Below, one piece after another: positions 1 to 6,160 of a stretch of 6,259 nt of DNA; position 1 is the stretch's first letter, and every line of letters begins with the position of its first letter. Location: positions 1 through 6,259 of the forward strand of contig VSNR01000223.1 of assembly GCA_009774345.1 (NCBI GenBank), in the 5' to 3' direction. Both the position numbers and the translations under genes were made by a program. The notes beneath the pieces were generated by a model. That model saw nothing but the letters and a program-made list of their open reading frames with translations, did not search any database and was not told the origin of the DNA. Source of the DNA: Lachnospiraceae bacterium (GTDB lineage: Bacteria > Bacillota > Clostridia > Lachnospirales > Lachnospiraceae).

Positions 1-21
1 TTTTTATACAAGAATACCTAT

Positions 22-66
22 AATATACGGAAATAAATTCATTCCATTCCTTTATTTCCGTATATT
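22..66 (-). terminator. Perfect 16-bp inverted repeat downstream of ung, probable terminator
   Basis: Bases 22-37 (aatatacggaaataaa) are exactly complementary to bases 51-66, with a 13-base loop between them. The repeat begins 26 bp past the ung stop, where a transcript of the hisH-hisF-ung group would be expected to end. The stem is AT-rich with a small CGG/CCG centre. The RNA following it on the minus strand is T-rich but broken by G and A, so it is not a textbook intrinsic terminator. It could work in either direction if a convergent gene lies beyond the window. The rest of bases 1-92 holds no other feature I can support. Confidence 0.55.
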
Positions 67-92
67 TTGGATATTTTAACCAAATTTATGGA

Positions 93-770
93 TTAAATGT
101 TTTCAATCTGCCAGTCGATCGGCTCTACACCGTTTGCCTTCAGAAATTCATTTGCCTGACTAAAATGTTTGCATCCAAAAAATCCATTGTTTGCCGACAG
201 CGGACTTGGATGTGCCGCCTTCAAGATCAAATGCTTTGGATTGGTCAGCATCGGTATTTTTTTCTGTGCCGGTTTGCCCCACAGCATATATACAATCGGT
301 CTGTCCTGTGCATTGACTGCCTGAATAATGGCGTCTGTAAATTTCTCCCACCCTTTACCCTGATGAGAATTTGCCTGATGTGCACGCACTGTAAGCACCG
401 TATTTAACAGCAGTACCCCCTGATCTGCCCACTTTTTCAGATATCCATTATTTGGAATCGAGCAGCCAAGATCTGTTTTTAACTCTTTATAGATATTTTG
501 CAGTGAAGGCGGAATCTTTGTCTGGCTTGGAAGCACAGAAAAGCTCAGCCCATGTGCCTGATCGACATTATGATAAGGATCCTGCCCCAGCAAGAGCACT
601 TTTACTTTGTCAAGCGGCGTAAAATGCATCGCATTAAAAATATCGTCTGCGGGCGGAAAAATCACCGTCGTGCTGTACTCGTCCTTCACAAATTGATACA
701 GCTCCTTATAATAAGGTTTCTGAAATTCCTCGTGCATTGCATCCAGCCATTCTCCAGTCAACATCGCCAT
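93..770 (-). CDS. ung: Uracil-DNA glycosylase, family 1
   Basis: Removes uracil from DNA, arising by cytosine deamination or dUTP incorporation, to start base-excision repair in the cytoplasm. The 225-aa product is full length for family 1. It has the water-activating motif GQDPYH at residues 62-67 (Asp64 catalytic), the LLLNT uracil-recognition segment at 120-124 (Asn123), and the HPSPLSA DNA-intercalation loop at 187-193 (catalytic His187). The first ATG is chosen because GAAAGGAG (complement of 779-786) lies 8 nt upstream; a second in-frame ATG at codon 3 would sit too far from it. It follows hisF by 43 bp in the same direction and is probably the last gene of that transcript. No lesion or unusual composition is seen. 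The assignment is secure from the motifs. Confidence 0.98.
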   Translation of the reverse strand: MAMLTGEWLDAMHEEFQKPYYKELYQFVKDEYSTTVIFPPADDIFNAMHFTPLDKVKVLLLGQDPYHNVDQAHGLSFSVLPSQTKIPPSLQNIYKELKTDLGCSIPNNGYLKKWADQGVLLLNTVLTVRAHQANSHQGKGWEKFTDAIIQAVNAQDRPIVYMLWGKPAQKKIPMLTNPKHLILKAAHPSPLSANNGFFGCKHFSQANEFLKANGVEPIDWQIENI

Positions 771-813
771 AATCTTATCTCCTTTCGCATATGTATGATA
801 CTTGCATTTATCC

Positions 814-1575
814 TTACAATCTCACAGAAATCCCCTGCTTCTGTAGATATTCCTTGACTTCCGAAATCTCTAACTCCTTGAAATGAAACAGGGATGCAGC
901 CAACGCTGCGTCCGCCTTTCCCTCCACGAAAGCATCGCGAAAATGTTCCAGACTTCCCGCACCGCCTGACGCGATGACCGGTATCGAAACATGCTCCGAC
1001 ACGATTCTGGTCAGTTCATTGTCATAACCATTTTTGGTTCCATCACAGTCCATACTTGTCAGCAGGATTTCGCCGGCGCCGAGCTGGTTTGCTTTCACCG
1101 CCCACTCCACGGCATCGATTCCCATATCGACACGACCGCCGTTTTTGTAAATATTCCATCCGCTTCCATCTGCGCGCCTCTTTGCATCAATCGCAACCAC
1201 CACACACTGGCTGCCAAACTTGTCAGCTGCCTCACAGATCAGTGAGGGATTCATGATTGCTGCACTGTTGACTGCCACTTTATCCGCCCCTTCGCGAAGT
1301 ATTGCCTTGAAGTCCTCCACCGTCCGAATGCCGCCGCCGACTGTAAAAGGAATAAAAACCTTCTCAGCCACCCGGCGCACCAGATCTACTTTGGTAGCCC
1401 GGTTATCTGATGATGCCGTAATATCCAGAAACACCACTTCATCTGCTCCCGCCTTATCATATGCGGCAGCAATCTCAACAGGATCTCCTGCATCAATCAA
1501 ATTGACAAAGTTCACGCCCTTCACCACGCGCCCGTTATTCACATCCAGACATGGAATAATCCTCTTTGTAATCAT
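814..1575 (-). CDS. hisF: Imidazole glycerol phosphate synthase, cyclase subunit HisF
   Basis: Synthase subunit of the HisH-HisF complex. It uses ammonia delivered by HisH to convert PRFAR into imidazole glycerol phosphate and AICAR, in histidine biosynthesis, with AICAR feeding purine synthesis. The 253-aa product is the normal length for a (beta/alpha)8 barrel. The start RIIPCLDV carries catalytic Asp11, and VVVAID carries catalytic Asp130. Phosphate-binding loops are seen at TVGGGIRT (78-85) and ASGGAGS in the second half, consistent with the duplicated half-barrel. The start is supported by TGGAGGA (complement of 1581-1587), 5 nt upstream. The hisH stop lies 29 bp upstream, so the two subunits are probably made from one mRNA. 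The gene is intact. Confidence 0.98.
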   Translation of the reverse strand: MITKRIIPCLDVNNGRVVKGVNFVNLIDAGDPVEIAAAYDKAGADEVVFLDITASSDNRATKVDLVRRVAEKVFIPFTVGGGIRTVEDFKAILREGADKVAVNSAAIMNPSLICEAADKFGSQCVVVAIDAKRRADGSGWNIYKNGGRVDMGIDAVEWAVKANQLGAGEILLTSMDCDGTKNGYDNELTRIVSEHVSIPVIASGGAGSLEHFRDAFVEGKADAALAASLFHFKELEISEVKEYLQKQGISVRL

Positions 1576-1604
1576 CTCATTCCTCCATTATGCTCAACGC
1601 GTAT

Positions 1605-2210
1605 CTATAAAGACACGAAGTTCTTCAAAATCTGCAATCCGACATCCGAACTTTTCTCAGGATGGAACTGGCAGGCATACACATTCCCTTTTTCGACAGA
1701 TGCATGAATCTGTGTCACGTACTCTGTCGTTGCAGTCACAATCTCCGGCTCGTCAGCCTGTAAATAATACGAATGCACAAAATATACATACGAATCCTCT
1801 GCAATCCCCTGAAAGAGCTTGCCGCGATTCGGAAACTTTAAAGAATTCCATCCAATCTGAGGCACCTTCAATGCCGTGTTCTCTGGTATTTTGATAATAT
1901 GCCCTTTGAGGATTCCAAGCCCAGCCACTTCAGGCGCTTCCTCACTGGATTCAAACAGAAGCTGCAACCCCAGACAAATTCCCATAAAGGGCGTCTGTTG
2001 GTCTACAATCTCGTGAATGACGGGCTCTAATTCATATTTTCGAAGCTTCGCCATCGCATCGCCAAAGGCACCCACGCCCGGCAGAATGACTTTATCCGCA
2101 TGAAACAGTGTGTCCTTATCCCTTGTGATAACCACAGTTTCACCCAAAGCAGTCAATGCCTTCTCCACACTTTTGATATTTCCGGCATCATAATCAATCA
2201 TTGCAATCAT
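1605..2210 (-). CDS. hisH: Imidazole glycerol phosphate synthase, glutaminase subunit HisH
   Basis: Class I glutamine amidotransferase that hydrolyses glutamine and channels ammonia into HisF for the fifth step of histidine biosynthesis. The 201-aa product is typical in length. It shows the oxyanion-strand region LPGVGAFGDAM (43-53), the nucleophile in GICLGLQ with Cys79, and His183 and Glu185 in QFHPEKS, which complete the catalytic triad. The chosen ATG follows a modest AGAGGT site at 8 nt; an in-frame ATG at codon 4 is a weaker alternative. hisF follows after 29 bp, with no hisA between them. The 76-bp gap upstream contains two palindromes, so transcription or mRNA stability may be adjusted there. 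Confidence 0.97.
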   Translation of the reverse strand: MIAMIDYDAGNIKSVEKALTALGETVVITRDKDTLFHADKVILPGVGAFGDAMAKLRKYELEPVIHEIVDQQTPFMGICLGLQLLFESSEEAPEVAGLGILKGHIIKIPENTALKVPQIGWNSLKFPNRGKLFQGIAEDSYVYFVHSYYLQADEPEIVTATTEYVTQIHASVEKGNVYACQFHPEKSSDVGLQILKNFVSL

Positions 2211-2218
2211 TGTACATT

Positions 2219-2224
2219 ACCTCT
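2219..2224 (-). promoter_or_regulatory. Ribosome binding site of hisH
   Basis: The minus strand reads AGAGGT, 8 nt before the hisH ATG. It is weaker than the GGAGG-type sites of the other genes in the window. It lies only 11 bp from the GC-rich palindrome at 2236-2251 and just beside a 9-bp repeat, so RNA structure could influence its access. That last point is inference. Confidence 0.6.
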
Positions 2225-2295
2225 AACTCCCATTCGCCCGCTTTGGCGGGCACTCCAATCAGGATGGTGAAATCTATGATTTCACGCTAATTCCC
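2223..2295. repeat. Two palindromes between imperfect 9-bp direct repeats (candidate extragenic repeat element)
   Basis: On the plus strand ctaactccc (2223-2231) and ctaattccc (2287-2295) match at 8 of 9 positions. They bracket two palindromes: gcccgc-tttg-gcgggc (2236-2251) and gtgaaatc-tat-gatttcac (2267-2285, 8-bp perfect arms, 3-base loop). The right direct repeat contains the stop codon of the acidic-protein gene, so the element, if real, abuts that gene's end. Neither stem is followed by a T run in the direction of transcription, so this is not a clear intrinsic terminator. It could be a dispersed palindromic element, an mRNA-stabilising structure or a weak terminator. No copy of it is present elsewhere in the window. 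Confidence 0.5.
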
Positions 2296-4350
2296 GTTTA
2301 TCACATCATTGAGTGCGATTGTATAAGACAGGGCATCTTCATTGCGAATCAGTTCTCTTGCCCCCGTCTCGTCCAGATGGTAGTTCGTCTGGAGAATCTC
2401 TAAGATTTCAGCCTTAATGGCATCCACTTCCTCCATCACCTCATACTTTTCTGCATCTGCATTGACCTGATCATAGGTTGTGATCCCCTGCAATAATGCA
2501 TCGAGCGCTTCTACCTCACGTCCCATTTTCATGTTGGTCTGGTAAGAGTCATACCGCCGCTGCATTTTTAGCAGAATTTCACTCTTCGCCTTGATTCGTC
2601 CTTCTGATGAATTTTCATCGAGGTCCATATCATACATGAGCTGGTATACGGTCTTGTAATCCTCTGCGATATACGCATTGCGGGCTGACTGTAGAAATCC
2701 CTGCGTCGCAAGTGTATTTGTTGCGATGATAACTGCGCCGCCCACTGTAGCGCCAAACACAGCACCCACTGCAATCTTCTTAGGCGGGATGCGCTTTTTA
2801 GGTCCTTCTGCTTCTAGCTTTGCTCTCTTTGCGGCAGCTTTCTTCTCTTTCTCAGCCTGCTTTTCTTTCTTTTTCTGCGCTGCGGCTTCCTGCTTTGCCT
2901 TTTTCGCTGCCTCTTTTTCCTCATCCTTCGCCTTTTTGGTTTCGTCATTGGCAAGTTTTTCTTCTTCCTTTTTCGCCTTCTGCTCCTGTTTCTTTGCCGC
3001 CTTTGCTTCCTTCTCCGCAGCAAGCTCCTCCTCGGTCGGTTCAGGAACAAGATCTTCTGTCAGCAGATTAAAAAATTTACCAAAAACGCCCGGTTTCTTT
3101 GGCTCGTCTCCCTCCGCAGCACCATCGCCGCCTTTCGCCTTCCTTACAGATACTTTCTTACCTTTTTTCTTGCTGTCATCTTCTGCTGTAACAGCGGCCG
3201 GTGCTGCCTGGTCTGTCTGCTCCGCATTGAGCACGGACTGAGGAAGCTCTGGAAGCGGTACGCCGTCATCCTCATCGTCTACATGCTTAATGCCGGCATT
3301 GACAGATGCAGCTTCATCATCTGCCATCTGATGCAGCAGATCCATCATATCATCTTGTATAGGCTCATTGTTGTCTGACTTTTTGAGCATATCATTGATT
3401 TCAGCAAGCTCAGCATCATCATCCAGCATATTCAGCACATCTTCCAGATTATCCTCCATGGTTGCTGAAGCTTCACCCTCATTTGCCTTTGCATTTTCTT
3501 TTAACAATTCAGCGGCGTCTGACAATTCTGGAAAGGCTGATGCATTCTCCATACTCATATCAAAATCCTCTGAATCAGGAATATCAGGCATCTCCGGATC
3601 AGGGATTTCAACGTCAAAATGATCCTCTTTTGCTGTCTCATCGCCAAAGTCCAGCTCGTCGATATTCAATTCACCTGCCATCTCAAGCTCTGTTTCTGAC
3701 TGTATTGCCTCGTCCAGCCCATCAATATTCAACTCGCTCTCCGCCAAAGGCATCTCAGCCTCCAGTTCTGAAAGTTCGATATCTTCCAGTTTCAGTTCGT
3801 CGTCTTCTGGCATTTTATTATCCTCCAAACTCAATTCTTTGTCTGTATCTATATCTGGTATCTCTATATCCAAAGGATCGTCTTGCTCAGACAGCTCCGT
3901 ATGCGGCTCTTCCAGATCTTCTAAGTCAGGCGTATTGGGTTGTGTAGCTTCTAATTCTTCTAGTTCGGGTATTTCTGGTTGTGTGGCTTCTAATTCTTCT
4001 AGTTCGGGTATTTCTGGTTGTATGGCTTCTGGCTCTGGTGTTTCTAGTTCATTTGGCTCGGGCATTTCTGGCTCGATATCTGATATTTGAAGTGCATCAG
4101 CACCGTTTTCTTCTATATTAAGTGCTTCTAATTCTATATCCTCTAACTCCGGCATTTCCAACTCGGTAATTTCTGAATTTTGTTCCGATGCTTCTGGTTC
4201 TAGTTCTTCGATATCCGATATCCTTAAATCATCCTGAATGTCCTGTTCGGCATTTGTCTCTGCCACCTGTACTTCATTCATGGGTTCTGCTGGCTTTGGC
4301 TCTAAAACATGATTGAGCAAATCATCCAAATAGTTTTCCTCTGAACTCAT
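2287..4350 (-). CDS. Large acidic, repeat-containing single-pass membrane protein of unknown function
   Basis: I do not recognise a named family. The 687-aa product has four visible parts. Residues 1-392 are extremely rich in Glu and Asp with regular Pro and Leu (PELEELE, IPDPEMPDIPD), low in complexity and probably disordered. They include two adjacent copies of QPEIPELEELEAT at 111-136. Residues about 440-515 are dense in Glu, Lys and Ala, likely one long charged helix or coiled coil. Residues about 526-545 (IAVGAVFGATVGGAVIIA) form one transmembrane helix preceded by PKKRIPPKK. By the positive-inside rule the acidic part is cytoplasmic and residues 546-687 face outward. That outer domain is predicted mostly helical and TPR-like in feel (ALDALLQGITTYDQV), which I cannot confirm. 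There is no signal peptide at the N-terminus. The start has GGAGGG 6 nt upstream and overlaps the stop of the SIR2-like gene by 4 bp, implying coupled translation and a shared role. A scaffold for cytoplasmic partners is one inference; no enzymatic motif is seen. Confidence 0.9.
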   Translation of the reverse strand: MSSEENYLDDLLNHVLEPKPAEPMNEVQVAETNAEQDIQDDLRISDIEELEPEASEQNSEITELEMPELEDIELEALNIEENGADALQISDIEPEMPEPNELETPEPEAIQPEIPELEELEATQPEIPELEELEATQPNTPDLEDLEEPHTELSEQDDPLDIEIPDIDTDKELSLEDNKMPEDDELKLEDIELSELEAEMPLAESELNIDGLDEAIQSETELEMAGELNIDELDFGDETAKEDHFDVEIPDPEMPDIPDSEDFDMSMENASAFPELSDAAELLKENAKANEGEASATMEDNLEDVLNMLDDDAELAEINDMLKKSDNNEPIQDDMMDLLHQMADDEAASVNAGIKHVDDEDDGVPLPELPQSVLNAEQTDQAAPAAVTAEDDSKKKGKKVSVRKAKGGDGAAEGDEPKKPGVFGKFFNLLTEDLVPEPTEEELAAEKEAKAAKKQEQKAKKEEEKLANDETKKAKDEEKEAAKKAKQEAAAQKKKEKQAEKEKKAAAKRAKLEAEGPKKRIPPKKIAVGAVFGATVGGAVIIATNTLATQGFLQSARNAYIAEDYKTVYQLMYDMDLDENSSEGRIKAKSEILLKMQRRYDSYQTNMKMGREVEALDALLQGITTYDQVNADAEKYEVMEEVDAIKAEILEILQTNYHLDETGARELIRNEDALSYTIALNDVINGN
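3938..4015 (-). repeat. Two tandem 39-bp units inside the acidic-protein gene
   Basis: Units 3938-3976 and 3977-4015 differ at only one base (gtagctt versus gtggctt) and each encode QPEIPELEELEAT. Diverged sequence continues on both sides: the protein after the second copy reads QPNTPDLEDLEEP, and the bases from 4016 begin like another unit. The near-identity of synonymous positions points to recent in-frame duplication by slippage or unequal recombination. The unit length is a multiple of three, so copy-number change would lengthen or shorten the acidic region without a frameshift. Confidence 0.9.
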
Positions 4351-5186
4351 GATAATCCCTCCGTCCCTGTTCGATCTGACAATGTATACGTTCTGAGAAA
4401 ATCGACCGCATTCATCGCAATGCTGATTCCCTTACCACTCAATTCCTCTGTCATCTGGTACAATGAATCATTGATTCTGAAAAAACTAGCCTTTTGATTA
4501 TAAAAAGCAACCTTTTCAAAAGGCCATCTAATAATATTCGGCAAATTTAATTCTACACCCAATTCAAGAATACAGAGTTTTTGATTCAATGTCCTTTGCA
4601 GCCATTTCGTGTAATTCTCCCATTGTTTCTGATATCCTTCCTCAACATAATTCTGCTCACACAGAATATTGCTGTATACTAATGGCTTGCCGCAGACAGG
4701 ACACTTTGGCACTTCAAGAGAATCCAAGCCCACCTTGTCTAAGATTGCCTGATGCACTAAATCTGAAAAGTCCTTAGACGAATATAGCGTATTACAGCAC
4801 TTTTCACTGCATTGGAGCATTTGATAATTTCCACAAGGTTCCACCACCCGTTCGCTGTCAAATGGAGCTTTTCGAATATTCTCATCAATACAGGTTGTAA
4901 TGACAAAATAATTCTTGTCCTTGACCAGTTCATAGAGTTTCCTGTAGGCCTCCTCTAATCTGCCCTCTTGATGTTCTATCAGAAAACGATGTTCCAGAAA
5001 CGGAATCGTCCACTCAAGTGTCTCATCAATATCTACTTCTTCCAGTGCAGACATAAGATTCGGAAATTGATGTATATCTTCGAAATTTTCATTAAATTCT
5101 TCACCAATGCCCACAAGTACCATGTCTGCATCTGTGATCTTCTCTGCGAGTGTTTTTTGTTTTTCTATAATTTCAGTCTCGTCCAT
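4347..5186 (-). CDS. Divergent SIR2-like (sirtuin-fold) protein with altered catalytic positions
   Basis: Sirtuins use NAD to remove acyl groups or to ADP-ribosylate proteins. This 279-aa product fits the sirtuin plan: a Rossmann start MVLVGIGEEFNE (residues 22-33) where GAGxS is usual, FVITTCIDENI (94-104) matching the T-Q/T-N-x-D segment, VVEPCGNYQMLQC (114-126) matching the segment with the catalytic His, a zinc ribbon with Cys126, Cys130/131, Cys162 and Cys165 (the last pair in CPVCGKP), and LELGVELNLP (207-216) where GTSL is usual. Cys99 replaces the expected Asn, and Cys118 replaces the His, or the Gln that I recall in macrodomain-linked class M sirtuins, which this resembles overall. 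NAD binding and catalysis are therefore uncertain. No macrodomain or lipoyl-carrier gene is nearby. The start at 5186 is chosen for its AAGGAG site; a longer in-frame start at 5243 falls inside a hairpin loop and lacks a site. The gene overlaps the acidic membrane protein gene by 4 bp. Confidence 0.85.
   Translation of the reverse strand: MDETEIIEKQKTLAEKITDADMVLVGIGEEFNENFEDIHQFPNLMSALEEVDIDETLEWTIPFLEHRFLIEHQEGRLEEAYRKLYELVKDKNYFVITTCIDENIRKAPFDSERVVEPCGNYQMLQCSEKCCNTLYSSKDFSDLVHQAILDKVGLDSLEVPKCPVCGKPLVYSNILCEQNYVEEGYQKQWENYTKWLQRTLNQKLCILELGVELNLPNIIRWPFEKVAFYNQKASFFRINDSLYQMTEELSGKGISIAMNAVDFLRTYTLSDRTGTEGLS
4357..4362 (-). promoter_or_regulatory. Ribosome binding site of the acidic membrane protein, inside the upstream gene
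   Basis: GGAGGG on the minus strand lies 6 nt before the ATG and within the last codons of the SIR2-like gene. With the ATGA stop-start overlap, this is the layout expected for translational coupling. Its strength suggests the downstream protein is also well translated independently. Confidence 0.85.
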
Positions 5187-5190
5187 GCCT

Positions 5191-5196
5191 CTCCTT
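5191..5196 (-). promoter_or_regulatory. Ribosome binding site that decides the start of the SIR2-like gene
   Basis: AAGGAG (continuing as AGGC) on the minus strand lies 4 nt before the ATG at 5184-5186. The spacing is slightly short but usable. No such site precedes the upstream in-frame ATG ending at 5243, which favours the 279-aa product over the 298-aa one. Confidence 0.75.
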
Positions 5197-5230
5197 ACAT
5201 TTTCCCTACACAAAAGTTTGTATAATTTGT

Positions 5231-5257
5231 TAGAGCCGGGCATTTATCCCGGCTCTA
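5231..5257 (-). terminator. Strong hairpin after cheV, possible (partial or bidirectional) terminator
   Basis: The arms tagagccggg (5231-5240) and cccggctcta (5248-5257) pair perfectly over 10 bp with a 7-base loop. The hairpin starts 6 bp past the cheV stop. Read on the minus strand it is followed by acaaattata, which lacks a firm T run, so termination there may be incomplete. Read on the plus strand it is followed by a more T-rich tail (tctttcttatctt), although no plus-strand gene is seen in the window. It may partly separate cheV expression from the genes below it, or stabilise the cheV mRNA 3' end. Confidence 0.6.
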
Positions 5258-5263
5258 TCTTTC

Positions 5264-6160
5264 TTATCTTGCAAGCAGACCATCGATTACCTTCACAAGA
5301 TTTCCAATCTCAGGTTTTGATAACTGTGCATCCGCACCCAAATCTTCACCCTTTCTTCTCATCTCATCATTTACAAGTGAAGAGAAAATAATTACCGGTA
5401 TATGTTTTGTCGCATCATCTGATTTCACAAGCTTCGTCAGACGGTGTCCATCCATAAGAGGCATCTCGATATCTGTGATAAGCAGATGTACATCCTTATC
5501 CAGAGTTCCAGCATCTCTGCACTTTACTATGTATTCCCATGCTTCCTCGCCATTCTCAGCCTTAATAATATTTTCATACCCCGCCTTCTTGAGCGATTCA
5601 ACAATCAGTTTTCTAAGCAGAGAGGAATCTTCCGCGATCAGAATCGGAATCTCTGTATTCTCTCTGTCTCCCAGCGCTTCAATCTCTGTCACTTTTAATC
5701 CGGTCTCTGGATTAATATCTGTGATAATCTTCTCAAAATCAAGGATAATGATAAGTTTTCCATCAATCTTAATGATACCTGTAGATATACCATCCTCCAC
5801 TGTTGTCACTGTCGCACCGGGTTTAATGATATCAACCCATGAAACTCTGTGGATACCGATCACGGAATCTACATGAAAAGCAATATCAAGTTTATTAAAA
5901 CTCGTGATAATAAACAGACCGCCCGGCTGTGACTGCCCGCGCTGTAAACAGTTCCGCAGATCAATTGCCGTAATCATCGCATCACGCGGCATAAAAATAC
6001 CTTCCACACTAGGATGCGCATTGGGCACAGGTGTTACAGGCGAATAGGGAATAATCTCTCTGATCTTAGCCACATTAATACCATAAGAATTTCCGTCCAC
6101 CACAAATTCTAATACTTCTAACTCATTAGTTCCGTTCTCCAAGAGAATCTTAGTCTCCAT
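5264..6160 (-). CDS. cheV: Chemotaxis coupling protein CheV (CheW domain plus receiver domain)
   Basis: Adaptor that couples methyl-accepting chemoreceptors to the kinase CheA at the inner face of the membrane. Its receiver domain, when phosphorylated by CheA, adjusts the coupling and takes part in adaptation. The 298-aa product has a CheW-like domain at about residues 12-150 (VLEFVVDGNSYGINVAKIREII at the start, then the VPNAHPSVEGIFMPRD region) and a receiver domain at about 171-298. The receiver has the acidic pair Glu177-Asp178 in IAEDSS, phospho-acceptor Asp230 in LLITDIEMPLMDG, Ser260 at the Thr/Ser switch position and Lys282 in SKPE, so it should be phosphorylatable. The ATG follows GGAGG (complement of 6167-6171) at 6 nt. 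Length and order fit the family. The gene is 77 bp upstream of the SIR2-like start, with a hairpin between them, so membership of the same transcript is uncertain. The organism is presumably motile. Confidence 0.95.
   Translation of the reverse strand: METKILLENGTNELEVLEFVVDGNSYGINVAKIREIIPYSPVTPVPNAHPSVEGIFMPRDAMITAIDLRNCLQRGQSQPGGLFIITSFNKLDIAFHVDSVIGIHRVSWVDIIKPGATVTTVEDGISTGIIKIDGKLIIILDFEKIITDINPETGLKVTEIEALGDRENTEIPILIAEDSSLLRKLIVESLKKAGYENIIKAENGEEAWEYIVKCRDAGTLDKDVHLLITDIEMPLMDGHRLTKLVKSDDATKHIPVIIFSSLVNDEMRRKGEDLGADAQLSKPEIGNLVKVIDGLLAR

Noticed and set aside
1220..1894. 224-codon open frame on the plus strand opposite hisF and hisH
   Set aside because: It lies antisense to two genes with intact catalytic motifs, spans their junction, and encodes a Ser/Thr/Arg-rich sequence with no recognisable domain.
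2236..2285. The two palindromes considered as an intrinsic terminator of the acidic-protein gene
   Set aside because: Neither stem is followed by a T run on the minus strand, so termination is not supported by sequence alone.
2678..3241. 187-codon plus-strand frame opposite the acidic-protein gene, rich in Phe, Ser and Ala
   Set aside because: Its composition is the antisense image of the Lys/Glu/Ala-rich helix (ttt/ttc from aag/gaa codons). The sense frame has a start site, coupling and a membrane segment.
3938..4050. Tandem repeats considered as a CRISPR array
   Set aside because: The units are directly adjacent with no unique spacers, are in frame within a gene, and no cas gene is near.
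3462..4090. Further plus-strand frames with Ser/Gly/Ile-rich repeats
   Set aside because: They are the reverse reading of the acidic PELE repeats, and their repeat pattern follows the 39-bp units of the sense gene.
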